A DNA stretch of 22,220 nt from a virus: IMG/VR virus record IMGVR_UViG_3300044630_003677, positions 1-22,220 of that record; one strand, 5' to 3'. The notes under the pieces were generated by a model. The model made no database searches, was not told where the DNA came from, and saw nothing but the letters and a program-made list of their open reading frames with translations. Shown here one piece after another: positions 1 through 7,903 of this stretch. Numbering within the stretch: the first letter of the stretch is position 1; every line of letters starts with the position of its first letter. A program made the position numbers and the translations under genes.

Positions 1-352
1 CTCCGTATTGCTCAATCTCTTCTGGCTTAACCAGTAGTTCAGGAGGCTTCGCATTCTTCATCTCGTCGATTTGTTCTTCGAGAGTCTGAAGGCGATTCTT
101 CAGGTCTTTGTTCTCAGATGCAAAGCTTGGAACTTCAGAGTTGTACTTACCTTGCAGTACCTTGAATCGGTGTTCCCAACTATCCTCTTGCGGAGGAGGA
201 GGGGAGTCGTTCTGTACAGCAGGAGGTGCGGGCGTTTCAACCACGGGTGGCTGAGGCTCTGGCTCTGGCTGATTCTGTTGCTTAACAAATTCTTCTTGCA
301 GTTTGTTGGCGCGTTCTTCTGCTTCAACTACTGCTCTTGGCAATGTAGACAT
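1..352 (-). CDS. Scaffold-like phage protein (partial, C-terminus beyond window)
   Basis: The gene starts at ATG 352-350 with a GGAGA ribosome site five to six bases upstream and runs off the left edge, giving 117 visible residues. The N-terminus (MSTLPRAVVEAEERANKLQ) is helical. A Pro/Glu/Gln-rich linker follows at about residues 28-58, then a charged coiled-coil-like stretch (about 65-100, with SENKDLKNRLQTLEEQIDEM). A flexible acidic linker plus coiled coil, placed after terminase and portal genes, is typical of capsid scaffolding proteins, so I infer an assembly scaffold. No catalytic motif is seen. A different head-assembly protein is possible because the C-terminus, where capsid binding would lie, is missing. 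Confidence 0.6.
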   Translation of the reverse strand, partial: MSTLPRAVVEAEERANKLQEEFVKQQNQPEPEPQPPVVETPAPPAVQNDSPPPPQEDSWEHRFKVLQGKYNSEVPSFASENKDLKNRLQTLEEQIDEMKNAKPPELLVKPEEIEQYG

Positions 353-483
353 CTTTTCTCCGTGAGCCGAGACGGTCACATTCGAGCCTCGCGGTGTTCG
401 AGTGATTCGTTCGGTGTTCAACGGCTGCTGGAAAAGGCCAGCACCTGTTGCAGCGATATGCTGCTAGACAATCTTTCGATCAT
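353..483 (-). other. Intergenic spacer with two stem-loops
   Basis: This 131-base gap separates the 77-residue ORF from the scaffold-like gene, in an operon otherwise joined by overlaps. It holds a stem TGCTGG/CCAGCA with a 6-base loop and a stem GCAGC/GCTGC with a 5-base loop. Neither is followed by a T-run, so a classical terminator is not supported. The larger gap may mark separate control of the scaffold gene, but I see no clear promoter hexamers. Confidence 0.3.
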
Positions 484-717
484 CTACCGCGACTTGCGGA
501 GAACCTGATCCGCTTCATTGGACTTCTGGAGAAACTCATTTACAGCCTGTGCTGCGCCTTGCTGCCAACGACAGAGAACTTCGTCCTTTGTGTTGGCGCT
601 ATCGCGGTACAGGTCTTGTAGAGAATCCTCCAACCAAGAGCGGATGGTCTCAAACTGACTGTTGCCCTTCAGTGAAGACAGGGCATTTAAAACTTGTTGT
701 GATGGTCTAGCCAGCAT
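484..717 (-). CDS. Small phage protein, unknown function (77 aa)
   Basis: The start codon shares one base with the stop of the upstream 257-residue ORF (TAATG), so translation is probably coupled. The protein is helical and charged, with one Cys and a Trp pair (RSWLEDSLQDLYRD, CRWQQGAAQAVNEFL), and has no membrane segment or known motif. Its place between the portal-proximal proteins and the scaffold-like gene suggests a minor head or assembly role, which is inference only. Length and position resemble the small unnamed proteins found beside portal genes in many podovirus-like genomes. Confidence 0.65.
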   Translation of the reverse strand: MLARPSQQVLNALSSLKGNSQFETIRSWLEDSLQDLYRDSANTKDEVLCRWQQGAAQAVNEFLQKSNEADQVLRKSR

Positions 718-1490
718 TATCTAGAGCGGTAGAGCTTGTTAAACTCTTCGGCTCCTTTGCGGCCAGCGTTTGCTTTACGCTGTGCCATGCGCTCTTCAAT
801 GATCTTTCCAGAAGCACTTGGGCCACCAGCATCTAGTTGACGCTTGCTGGCCATCGGGCCTGTGCGTCCGCTGCGTCCTTGTCGAGGCGTCTCCATTGCT
901 GGCTCAGTACTCATTGCTGGCTTGGCGGGCTTCTTGGCCTTGAAAGGCTCAGCTTCCACTGGGGCGGCGACAGGTTCTGTCTTGTCCTCTGTCGCTTCTT
1001 TCTTGACCATGTAGTCAGAGATCTGACGACGAGGCTCTTCTGAATCTGCCTTGGCCATTTGAAAGCCACCAGACATGGCTTGCTTCTTGGCTGTGTCTGA
1101 AGCAGACATGCCAGAGTCACCAGTGGCGTTGGATGCTGATGTGTCAGCGCCCTTGTCTTTGGAGAAGAAAGACTTGATGGTGTCGGCAGCAGAGCGCAGA
1201 CGCTCCATGTTTTCCTCGCCAGCTTTCATGCGGCGCTCATAGCTGCCGGGATCGACTCGGCCAGTGCGAATATCGGTATCGCCGATCTCGTCATCAGAGC
1301 GAGTGCGAACCATGCCGCCATCAGCAAACTTGCGGACAGCAGGCTTTGGAGCTTGAGGCATGTTGCTGTTGGCCATGCCGATCTTGCTGTGCAGACTGGA
1401 CATGCCAACCTTCAGCTTGGGGTGCATGGTCGATGGGCCAGTTGCTGCGCCGCCTTTGGCGAAGCTCTTGTTTTGCCAATCTGGTTTCAT
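717..1490 (-). CDS. Low-complexity structural-type protein with A-x-GG motifs (257 aa)
   Basis: The start ATG overlaps the stop of a 27-residue micro-ORF (ATGA). The protein is rich in Ala, Lys, Ser, Met and Asp and looks largely disordered. The N-terminal half holds two motifs of the type F-A-x-GG (FAKGG near residue 10, FADGG near 55) shared with the 89-residue neighbour (YANGG, MANGG). A Pro/Ala/Lys/Glu linker lies near 165-195, and the C-terminus is basic and helical (EERMAQRKANAGRKGAEEF). No enzymatic motif is visible. Position after the portal gene suggests a virion or head-assembly component. I do not recognise a named family. Confidence 0.7.
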   Translation of the reverse strand: MKPDWQNKSFAKGGAATGPSTMHPKLKVGMSSLHSKIGMANSNMPQAPKPAVRKFADGGMVRTRSDDEIGDTDIRTGRVDPGSYERRMKAGEENMERLRSAADTIKSFFSKDKGADTSASNATGDSGMSASDTAKKQAMSGGFQMAKADSEEPRRQISDYMVKKEATEDKTEPVAAPVEAEPFKAKKPAKPAMSTEPAMETPRQGRSGRTGPMASKRQLDAGGPSASGKIIEERMAQRKANAGRKGAEEFNKLYRSR

Positions 1491-1570
1491 TTCTGTTCCT
1501 TCAGCTTGTTGATCTGTTCCTTGATCTTGGCGACCAAAGCCTTGGCCTGCTCAATAATCTTGGCAATCAT
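1487..1570 (-). CDS. 27-residue amphipathic-helix micro-ORF
   Basis: This ORF reads from ATG 1570-1568 to TGA 1489-1487. Its start overlaps the stop of the 89-residue ORF (ATGA) and its stop overlaps the start of the 257-residue ORF (ATGA), so it exactly fills the gap between them in a third register. The peptide consists of Ile/Leu/Val at helical spacing with Lys/Glu/Gln between (MIAKIIEQAKALVAK, then IKEQINKLKEQK), predicting one continuous amphipathic helix or coiled coil. The double overlap argues for real, coupled translation. Alternatively the ribosome simply transits it to reach the next gene. Function unknown. Confidence 0.55.
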   Translation of the reverse strand: MIAKIIEQAKALVAKIKEQINKLKEQK

Positions 1571-1836
1571 TTTCCGCCCTTCATGCACTTGCCCATAGCA
1601 GCGCACTTCTTAGGAGCTGGGCAACCAGCACATGGCTTGAATGCCTTGCCACCGTTGGCCATCTTCATGCCGTACTCTTTGGCTTCAGACATCATCATCT
1701 TTTTGCCAGCGCCGCCTTTTTTCAGAGCAGCCATTTCTTTCTTGGCGTGGCCCTTACCTTCTTCCTTCATGACTTTGCCGCCGTTGGCGTAGCCTGCGGG
1801 GATCATGCCCTTCTTGGCGGGTTTCTTGGTCATCAT
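1567..1836 (-). CDS. Lys/Gly/Met-rich small protein with Cys cluster (89 aa)
   Basis: The start ATG overlaps the portal stop (ATGA); a second ATG follows immediately. The protein is extremely rich in Lys, Gly, Met and Ala. It carries two A-N-GG motifs (YANGGKV near residue 17, MANGGKAF near 60) and a C-terminal four-Cys cluster, PCAGCPAPKKC followed by KC seven residues later, which could bind a metal. Its high positive charge could suit nucleic-acid or capsid contact. Placement directly after portal, and motifs shared with the next large ORF, suggest both act in the same head or neck structure. I know no named family for it. Confidence 0.7.
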   Translation of the reverse strand: MMTKKPAKKGMIPAGYANGGKVMKEEGKGHAKKEMAALKKGGAGKKMMMSEAKEYGMKMANGGKAFKPCAGCPAPKKCAAMGKCMKGGK

Positions 1837-3851
1837 GCTGATACTCCTTGTTGGGGTTGTACGGTGTTCATGGGAGGTGGCGCTGCATCTCCGGCCACGT
1901 TTGTTTCTTGTGGCGCGGCGATCTGCGGCATAGCAGCCTGAAGCTGTTGCATCGCGGCTTGGATTTGATCTTGCTTGAACTTCAGCATTTCTGTTGAAGG
2001 AACCAGCTTGTCGGTATCCATCTGCAAACCCATTGCGGTTTCGCGCATCAAGTACGCTGCACCCTCTGGGCCAACAATCTGCAAGGCAACTTGGTTGCTC
2101 AAGACCAAGTTCAGGAATTCGTTGCGACGAACCTGAATCTGTTCTTTGGCCACCAGACCCATTGCACCTTTGGCCACAACCCTGAAGTCACCCTTGATGT
2201 AGGGATCGGGGTTGTAGATCATGTTGTGGGTGTAGAACCGAGACACAACCATTACAACTACGTCATCAATGGTGGAGACTGCGGATTTGATTCCCTTGGC
2301 GGCGTTGTCCATCAGCATGGACAGGCCAGAAGCTGTGCGGCCTGCGCCGGAAGCGCCAGAGCCTGAGCCATAGATGTAATTCGGGATACCCGTCACTTCA
2401 TCAGCTTGCTTGGCAAACTGGTTGTAGATGCCCATCAACTCAGCAGCCTTCATCTCAGGCATAAAGAATCGGACACCCGGCTGACCGCCACCCGTCTTGT
2501 CGGAGGTGGTTTGCCAGATCTTCCAAGGATACATCTGGGTGATCTCCTCGCCATCAGCGAGTCGGTCAACAGCTACTTCAACCTGTGGGCCTGAGCCAAT
2601 GCCCATGTTGTTGGCCAGCGCACGAGAAGCGGCGTTACACATTATTTGCACATCGCGCATGTTCTCTGGCAAACCCATACCCCAGAAGGCTCCGGGGATG
2701 GTTCTCCAAGAAGCGATCTCGTAGGGGCGCTCGCCCAATGGATCAGGATTCAAGACCACCTTGATGGTGAAGCCAGCGACTTGCCAAGCATTCACTTCAT
2801 AGACTTGGTTCGGCTTGACATCCTTCATGCCCCACTGGATGAGCATGTCGCCCATGACAGGCCCCCAGAATTCCAATGCCTCGATCAGGTGATCGTTGTG
2901 CATCTGGGAGTTCATCTTGCCTTCGAGGTCATCCCGCTGCTGGTCACCGTACTCGTTGTAGCGGTAGCCAGTCCGAGCGTAGCGGATGATCACTTGGTCG
3001 ATGTCGGCATCAGAGTAGCCGGGGACACCCTTCATAGACTCCAGAGTCTTGGCCGTCAGGCGGTGACGCTGGAGCAGGAAGCCATCATCCACGCCCATTG
3101 AGTTGGCACTTGGGAAGATGTCGTAAGGGGAGACTCGCTCCACTTCACGGATCATGTCATTCACAACAACAGGCGCGAAGCCGGGCCCCCACTGAAGGCG
3201 CTTCTTTTTGCGGACAGAAGGGCCTTTCAAGATGGCGGTAGGGTAAGTTACGAAGTCGTCAATGAAGTCCTGCATGGCAGGCTTAAAGCGGCCTTCTGCA
3301 AGCTGATCTTGGATGACCTTGGCCATGCGCTCAGCGGTGGCCTTGGCCTCCTCCTTGACACGCACAGAGATCATGTCGTGAACTTCAGACATCCGGCGGC
3401 GGAAAGATTCTGGATGCAGTTGCTCTCCGGCTTGGACGTAGGCTTCAGCCTCCATGCGAACGAAGTCCACGATTGACAGGCGGACTTCAGGAGGAATCTG
3501 GGGTTCTTGTGCAGGAACGAGGTCGAATGGACGATCAGCTTGGAGCATCACGTCCTGAATCCACGACTTGGCAGCAGAGCACTTTACGTCTGTCAGCATC
3601 ATGTAGATGTCTGATCCGCCGGTCTCTGCGATCTCGATAGCTTTATCAGGGTCGTATTCACCACGGCGCTGGCGCTCGCACTTCAACAGGCGTTCTGTGA
3701 TGTCGATCTTGGCCATCTTCGCCTGATTCCAGCAGGAGTTGATATGCCCAGCAATGCCGATAGCGATCAGGTCGGAGTTATCCACGCCCGGTGCTTGGAC
3801 GGCGCTGATGTCGGCTTCGACTGGCGCTGCTGCCTGATACACATTGGTCAT
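1833..3851 (-). CDS. Portal protein
   Basis: At 672 residues this is in the size range of P22-like portals, the dodecameric ring through which DNA is packaged and ejected. Recognisable portal features are the N-terminal GGSDIYMMLTDVKCSAAKSW region, a central segment starting ASWRTIPGAFWGMGLPE, and the C-terminal ASGLSMLMDNAAKGIK helix region that precedes the barrel. The C-terminus is Gln/Met/Ala/Pro-rich and probably flexible. It lies ten bases downstream of the TerL stop and its own stop overlaps the next gene, fitting the order small terminase, large terminase, portal. Identification rests on motif recognition and context; the exact portal family assignment is less certain. Confidence 0.9.
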   Translation of the reverse strand: MTNVYQAAAPVEADISAVQAPGVDNSDLIAIGIAGHINSCWNQAKMAKIDITERLLKCERQRRGEYDPDKAIEIAETGGSDIYMMLTDVKCSAAKSWIQDVMLQADRPFDLVPAQEPQIPPEVRLSIVDFVRMEAEAYVQAGEQLHPESFRRRMSEVHDMISVRVKEEAKATAERMAKVIQDQLAEGRFKPAMQDFIDDFVTYPTAILKGPSVRKKKRLQWGPGFAPVVVNDMIREVERVSPYDIFPSANSMGVDDGFLLQRHRLTAKTLESMKGVPGYSDADIDQVIIRYARTGYRYNEYGDQQRDDLEGKMNSQMHNDHLIEALEFWGPVMGDMLIQWGMKDVKPNQVYEVNAWQVAGFTIKVVLNPDPLGERPYEIASWRTIPGAFWGMGLPENMRDVQIMCNAASRALANNMGIGSGPQVEVAVDRLADGEEITQMYPWKIWQTTSDKTGGGQPGVRFFMPEMKAAELMGIYNQFAKQADEVTGIPNYIYGSGSGASGAGRTASGLSMLMDNAAKGIKSAVSTIDDVVVMVVSRFYTHNMIYNPDPYIKGDFRVVAKGAMGLVAKEQIQVRRNEFLNLVLSNQVALQIVGPEGAAYLMRETAMGLQMDTDKLVPSTEMLKFKQDQIQAAMQQLQAAMPQIAAPQETNVAGDAAPPPMNTVQPQQGVSA

Positions 3852-3861
3852 GGTTTATTCC

Positions 3862-5298
3862 TCAGCTCCAAGCTTTGCTGGATGCTTTTTTAACTGTTCT
3901 TGCTCTTACTTCCACCCTGCCTGTGCGAGCCGCAAGACAAAGGTACTGTAAGGCATCGTGTGGATGGCTGTACTTGTCCTTGATAGGACGGTCACGGTAT
4001 CGCTCTCCTGCAACCTTGAGTCGTTCGTACCGGTATCCTCCGAGGAAACCTTTGCGTAACTGGCGACAGTTTGGCGACAGAATGAAACCGGGTTCTCCGC
4101 CTGCCATCTTGTTCAAGAAGTACGCGACAGATTCCCGGCGTGGGATGAAGTCGTTTGTGTTTGCTGGCTCGCTGGCAATCCCGCACTCCAAGAGTTCTTG
4201 GTAGCAGGTGCGCTCATCCACTTGGGAGCGGTGTACGCCAGCAGGGTCGCCAGTGGAGATGAATCTCATCCCAGCGTAGGTAGTCATCAAGGCTGGCTTG
4301 ACGATCTCCTGTGCGAACTGGCGGATGCCCATGTCTTCAGCGACGAGTTCTTCAAGAATCACCAACTGGCCCCGGGACGTAATCTGTCCAATGATGCAGG
4401 AAGGGGTGAGTCCAAAGTCCCAGCCGAGATAAACAGGGAGTCCGCGATTGGGTTCGATCTCATTCTCGGAGACGTGAACTCTGTCGTTGTACTCAGGAAA
4501 GACTGGCTTGCCGTCAGCGGTTGTTCCGTACTGGCCAAGGACGAATACTTTGATCCAGTCGTCCGACTTGCCTTTGATCATCTTCAGGTAGTAGTCGTAC
4601 CCTTGGGGAAGATTGAAGACATTCTCCGCATCTGGATTCGGCTCATACCGAACGTCATCGCCTTCTTGAAAACGAATAAGACCGCCGGGCTGGTCAAAGA
4701 ATTCCCATCCTGCGGGGGTTTCTTCTTCTGCAATCTTGTAATACCAGTGGTCGTCGTCAGGCGGGTTGGTATCGAGGATGACGCACGGATGAACGGGGCC
4801 GCCGCCGTGAGTCTTCGCGGGGTAACGTCCGATACGTTGCGTGACCATATCGAAGACTTCATGCGGAACCTCTGAGGCTTCATTGATCCAAGCTCCAGTG
4901 AGTTCGAGTGAACGCAGCTTGCCGGTCTCGGAGGCTTTGTCCAACGCGATGAAGATGACTTCCAAGTCCAGACCGTTGCCGTCTCCACAATCCTTGATCT
5001 TCATGTGGGCGGTGATCGGCGCATCCCATTTGATGGGGGCGAGTTCGTCATTGAACCAAGTCTGCCACGTCTTGATGGTGGTGGACTTGAGTTCGGGGTA
5101 TGTGTTTCGGATGACAGCCCAACGAGCCTTGCGCCATCCGTTGTGCGGGGTTTGCTTGAGGGAGTGTTTGACAATCTCCATGCAGCAGGTGGAAGACTTG
5201 CCGGAACCGACAGGGCCTTTGATTCCACGGACATCAGCTTCTGAGACATGAAAGTCCGCAGCAACTTGTCCCGGCGGCATGTATTGGATGACGGTCAT
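3862..5298 (-). CDS. Terminase large subunit
   Basis: This is the packaging motor ATPase and headful or cos nuclease, 478 residues. Walker A is GPVGSGKSS (residues 28-36). Walker B and the catalytic Glu are in LTGAWINEA (about 133-141, E140). The coupling motif is near DTNPPDDD (176-183). The C-terminal RNase H-like nuclease begins with YLGWDFG (D294), with further acidic residues in STGDPAG and in the terminal HPHDALQYL. Its start overlaps the stop of the small terminase ORF (ATGA). All key motor and nuclease residues appear intact, so the protein should be active. Confidence 0.95.
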   Translation of the reverse strand: MTVIQYMPPGQVAADFHVSEADVRGIKGPVGSGKSSTCCMEIVKHSLKQTPHNGWRKARWAVIRNTYPELKSTTIKTWQTWFNDELAPIKWDAPITAHMKIKDCGDGNGLDLEVIFIALDKASETGKLRSLELTGAWINEASEVPHEVFDMVTQRIGRYPAKTHGGGPVHPCVILDTNPPDDDHWYYKIAEEETPAGWEFFDQPGGLIRFQEGDDVRYEPNPDAENVFNLPQGYDYYLKMIKGKSDDWIKVFVLGQYGTTADGKPVFPEYNDRVHVSENEIEPNRGLPVYLGWDFGLTPSCIIGQITSRGQLVILEELVAEDMGIRQFAQEIVKPALMTTYAGMRFISTGDPAGVHRSQVDERTCYQELLECGIASEPANTNDFIPRRESVAYFLNKMAGGEPGFILSPNCRQLRKGFLGGYRYERLKVAGERYRDRPIKDKYSHPHDALQYLCLAARTGRVEVRARTVKKASSKAWS

Positions 5299-5576
5299 TC
5301 AGGCTTCGTGAAGTTTGTACCAATCATGAATGTAACACTCTTGGCATCGGTCTCATGCTTGACAGAAGCGAGGTTGGGCATAGTCTTGTCCAGCAACATC
5401 TCAATCGCCTTGATCCGGGCTGCGGTCAGCTTGACCGTACCCTTGCCGAGCGCGAAGTTTTCGAGAGTGTTGACCAGATTAGAGACTTGAATCTTTTCGC
5501 GGACAGCAGTGGCATGTTCTTCCCGAAGCTGCTCACGACGAGCACTCACTGCTTCTTTGGGTTTTCTTGTGGCCAT
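5295..5576 (-). CDS. Probable terminase small subunit
   Basis: A 93-residue basic helical protein encoded directly before TerL with an ATGA overlap. The segment VKLTAARIKAIEMLLDKTMP resembles the DNA-recognition/oligomerisation region of small phage TerS-type proteins. The Lys/Arg-rich N-terminus (MATRKPKEAVSARREQL) could contact DNA. Start ATG 5576 has an AGAGGAA ribosome site. It is first in the packaging operon, about 155 bases downstream of the predicted promoter start. Function is inferred from order and the helical repeat; an HTH is not obvious from inspection alone. Confidence 0.7.
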   Translation of the reverse strand: MATRKPKEAVSARREQLREEHATAVREKIQVSNLVNTLENFALGKGTVKLTAARIKAIEMLLDKTMPNLASVKHETDAKSVTFMIGTNFTKPE

Positions 5577-5738
5577 GTGTTCCTCTTGAATTTGGCTCCG
5601 GGTCGCCTTCCCCCAGATGCTTGGTCTTGAGTTTCACAAGCCTTCAACGCGAATCCACGTCGATCAAACCCGAACCGTTGCACCCCGAAGAAGTGGACGG
5701 GCAGTTCGAGTTCAGATGGTTACTCCATCCTTGGCGGG

Positions 5739-5767
5739 AATATACCCTCTTGATCCGGCATTTGCAA
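5739..5767 (-). promoter_or_regulatory. sigma70-like promoter for the packaging/head operon
   Basis: Read on the minus strand, TTGCAA (5767-5762) is followed after exactly 17 bases by TATATT (5744-5739), five and four to five matches to the -35 and -10 consensus. Transcription would start near 5731 and give a leader of about 155 bases to the TerS start. The rest of the 5577-5875 interval shows no gene. Use of a host-type promoter implies transcription of head genes by host RNA polymerase. Confidence 0.6.
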
Positions 5768-5822
5768 CACAGTTTTTGGAATTGTGAAACCAGTCCTGAT
5801 CTCACAACTCGGTCAAGAGAGT

Positions 5823-5850
5823 ATGGTTTATTGGTTTATTGGTTTATAGG
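5823..5850. repeat. Triple 8-bp tandem repeat
   Basis: The unit TTGGTTTA occurs in two perfect copies plus a flanking copy with two changes at the first bases, about 27 bases past the rfaE2 stop in the direction of transcription. It may be a slippage-generated microsatellite. No function is evident. Confidence 0.6.
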
Positions 5851-5863
5851 TTGCATCCTGTTT

Positions 5864-5881
5864 TCAGCTCTGAAATCAGAA
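5864..5881 (+). repeat. Left inverted sequence flanking the heptose cassette
   Basis: The 18 bases TCAGCTCTGAAATCAGAA include the rfaE2 stop codon (minus strand). The 13-mer TCTGAAATCAGAA and the 10-mer TCAGCTCTGA recur in inverted orientation upstream of gmhA at 7950-7978, so near-matching sequence brackets the three-gene cassette. The core CTGAAATCAG is itself a small dyad (CTGA/TCAG). Confidence 0.4.
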
Positions 5882-6385
5882 GTCGCTCGCAAGCCCAATA
5901 TCCACGGGGGTTCTGTTGTTGCGGATTCGCTCAACCAGTGACGTAGTTGAATATCCTTGGACAAATTGGATGGAAAAAGCATCTCCTCCCCAGCTTCGTA
6001 CAGCATGGGTCTCCTCAAGGAGACACATGTCGTAGTCCCCTCCCTTGACGTAGAAGTTAGGTTTAATTTCTGTGATCAGCTTGATTGGGGTTGGTTCGTC
6101 GAAGAGGGTGACCAGTGAGACTGAGGCCAGTCCAGCGATGACGGCTGCTCGGTCTTCGGCTTTGTTCAGTGGGCGGTCAGGCCCTTTGTTCAGACTTCTG
6201 GCTGAGGTATCGGAGTTGATGGCGACGATGAAAGTTTCCCCGAGCAGTGCTGCTTGTTGGAGGTATTCCACATGTCCACGGTGGAGGATGTCGAATACTC
6301 CGTTTGTGAAAACCAGTGGCCGGGGCAGGTTGGCCAATCTGTTGGGGAGGTCAGCTTGCGGACAGACTTTATCCAATCTGTTCAT
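5876..6385 (-). CDS. rfaE2: D-glycero-beta-D-manno-heptose 1-phosphate adenylyltransferase (HldC/RfaE2)
   Basis: A 169-residue cytidylyltransferase-fold enzyme that transfers AMP from ATP to heptose 1-phosphate to make ADP-heptose. The nucleotide-binding HxGH signature is present as HRGH in FTNGVFDILHRGHVEYL (about residues 26-42). The family segments VAINSDTSARSL, VKGGDY and the C-terminal GYSTTSLVERIR are all present. Length matches stand-alone HldC proteins rather than the fused HldE of enterobacteria. The start at 6385 has a GAGGAG ribosome site and overlaps the kinase gene by 17 bases. The stop codon lies within the inverted flanking sequence. The enzyme looks complete. Confidence 0.93.
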   Translation of the reverse strand: MNRLDKVCPQADLPNRLANLPRPLVFTNGVFDILHRGHVEYLQQAALLGETFIVAINSDTSARSLNKGPDRPLNKAEDRAAVIAGLASVSLVTLFDEPTPIKLITEIKPNFYVKGGDYDMCLLEETHAVRSWGGDAFSIQFVQGYSTTSLVERIRNNRTPVDIGLASDF

Positions 6386-7313
6386 TGAACAGCTCCTCGT
6401 AGCTGACTGTGGATGTTCCGAACTTTGCGACCACCAATCCTGCGGCGCGGTTTGCGATTCTCATGGCTTGGGACATAGTGAGTCCACAGGCCAGCATGAG
6501 GGCTAGGGTTGCGACCACGGTGTCTCCTGCTCCGGTGACATCGGAGACTTCTCGGACTTGGGCTTTGGCGTGTTCAATGTGGTCGGCTTGAAACAGGGAT
6601 ATTCCTTCTTCGGAGCGGGTAAGGAGCAGGGCTTCCAATCCGATTTCTGTCCGCAGTGTCTGGGCTTTCTGTTGGAGATCGGACTCGTCTTTCCAAGCCC
6701 CGGTCACCATTTTCATTTCTGACCGATTGGGGGTTACCACGGTGGCTCCGGCGTAGGAGGAGTAGTCTGTTCCCTTGGGGTCAACGACCACGATCTTTCC
6801 CTGGGAGCGGGCAAACTCGATCATCCGCTTTATGTGGGTGAGTCCTCCCTTTCCGTAATCAGAGAATAGAACCACGTCATGCAGTGGCAGTTCCCTCTCG
6901 AAGTCCGCTTGCATCTGGGACAGCACTTCATGGTCTGGGGTTTGTTCAAAGTCCACCCTCATCAACTGCTGGGATCTGCCGATCAGCCGGAGCTTGACTG
7001 TGGTCTGGAGTCGCTTGTCTTTACGGAGCAGGGAGCGGATTCCTTGCTCTTCAAGAAGTTCTGTCAGCCGACTGGCCGGATCATCTTCTCCTGTCATACT
7101 GAGGAGAGTCACTTGCCCTCCGATGGTTTTGACATTGAGGGCTACGTTGGCTGCTCCACCCAGCCGATCCTGAATCTCTTTCACCAGCAGAACTGGGACG
7201 GGCGCTTCAGGGGATATTCGATCTACCTCCCCCATCCAGTACTTGTCCAGCATCACATCCCCGACCACCAGTACCCGGCAATCAGACAGTTCGGACTTTA
7301 GGGGCGTATTCAC
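6369..7313 (-). CDS. rfaE1: D-glycero-beta-D-manno-heptose-7-phosphate kinase (HldA/RfaE1)
   Basis: A 314-residue PfkB-family sugar kinase that phosphorylates heptose 7-phosphate at C1. The start region VVGDVMLDKYWMGEVDRISP and the following APVPVL stretch are diagnostic of the HldE kinase domain. GGAANVALNV is the substrate-side PfkB motif, and DVTGAGDTVVATLA near the C-terminus holds the catalytic Asp and anion hole. It begins with GTG at 7313, two bases after the gmhA stop, so translation probably depends on coupling. Domains that E. coli fuses into one HldE are separate here, as in HldA/HldC organisms. All key residues are visible. Confidence 0.93.
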   Translation of the reverse strand: MNTPLKSELSDCRVLVVGDVMLDKYWMGEVDRISPEAPVPVLLVKEIQDRLGGAANVALNVKTIGGQVTLLSMTGEDDPASRLTELLEEQGIRSLLRKDKRLQTTVKLRLIGRSQQLMRVDFEQTPDHEVLSQMQADFERELPLHDVVLFSDYGKGGLTHIKRMIEFARSQGKIVVVDPKGTDYSSYAGATVVTPNRSEMKMVTGAWKDESDLQQKAQTLRTEIGLEALLLTRSEEGISLFQADHIEHAKAQVREVSDVTGAGDTVVATLALMLACGLTMSQAMRIANRAAGLVVAKFGTSTVSYEELFNEQIG

Positions 7314-7315
7314 TT

Positions 7316-7903
7316 TTAAGCTAAGTTCAGGTTTTGCTCGATCAGTCCACAGAGGGTGTGGCCAATCAGGATGTGTGACTCTTGAATTCTCGCGGTCACT
7401 TGGCTCGGCACGATGATGGCCAGATCGCAGAGTTCCTTCAAGATTCCCCCGTTATGGCCAAGCAGTCCAATGACGGACACCCCAATGACTTTGGCTTCCT
7501 CGGCAGCGCGGATGACATTTCGGGAGTTGCCGGAGGTGGAGATGGCCACCAGCACATCCCCCTTCCTGCCCAACCCTTGCACTTGGCGAGCGAACACTTC
7601 ATCGAACGAATAATCATTCCCGACACAGGTGAGCACAGACGTATCCGTGGAAAGAGCAATCGCGGAGATCGGGCGGCGATCTTTGATAAACCTCCCAATC
7701 AGTTCAGCAGCCAGATGCTGGGAGTCCGCAGCCGACCCTCCGTTCCCACAGAACATCACCTTTCCCCCATCCAACAAGGATCTGGCCAGAACATCCCCCG
7801 CTTGAGCAACAGCCAAGTCAACAGACTCCAATCTCCGCAAAAGAGAAACCTGCTCATCTAGATTCGAAAGGAACAAAGAGCCCATATCACTTGACCCATC
7901 CAT
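7316..7903 (-). CDS. gmhA: Sedoheptulose-7-phosphate isomerase (GmhA)
   Basis: A SIS-domain enzyme that converts sedoheptulose 7-phosphate to D-glycero-D-manno-heptose 7-phosphate, the first step to ADP-heptose. Diagnostic parts are CGNGGSAADSQHLAAELIGRF, TCVGNDYSF, AISTSGNSRNVI and the C-terminal RIQESHILIGHTLCGLIE with the catalytic/metal His region. I chose ATG 7903 (195 residues) because it overlaps the stop of a 7-codon leader with a strong ribosome site. The in-frame ATG 7912 has no ribosome site and would add three residues. E. coli GmhA has 192. First gene of the cassette. The phosphatase GmhB and epimerase HldD are not in the window. Confidence 0.93.
   Translation of the reverse strand: MDGSSDMGSLFLSNLDEQVSLLRRLESVDLAVAQAGDVLARSLLDGGKVMFCGNGGSAADSQHLAAELIGRFIKDRRPISAIALSTDTSVLTCVGNDYSFDEVFARQVQGLGRKGDVLVAISTSGNSRNVIRAAEEAKVIGVSVIGLLGHNGGILKELCDLAIIVPSQVTARIQESHILIGHTLCGLIEQNLNLA

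Noticed and set aside
71-508. 145-codon plus-strand ORF
   Set aside because: It is the antisense shadow of the scaffold-like gene, whose ribosome site and coiled-coil content are convincing.
4198-4875. 225-codon plus-strand ORF opposite TerL
   Set aside because: Lies wholly antisense to the terminase motor and nuclease motifs, with no ribosome site and no recognisable protein features.
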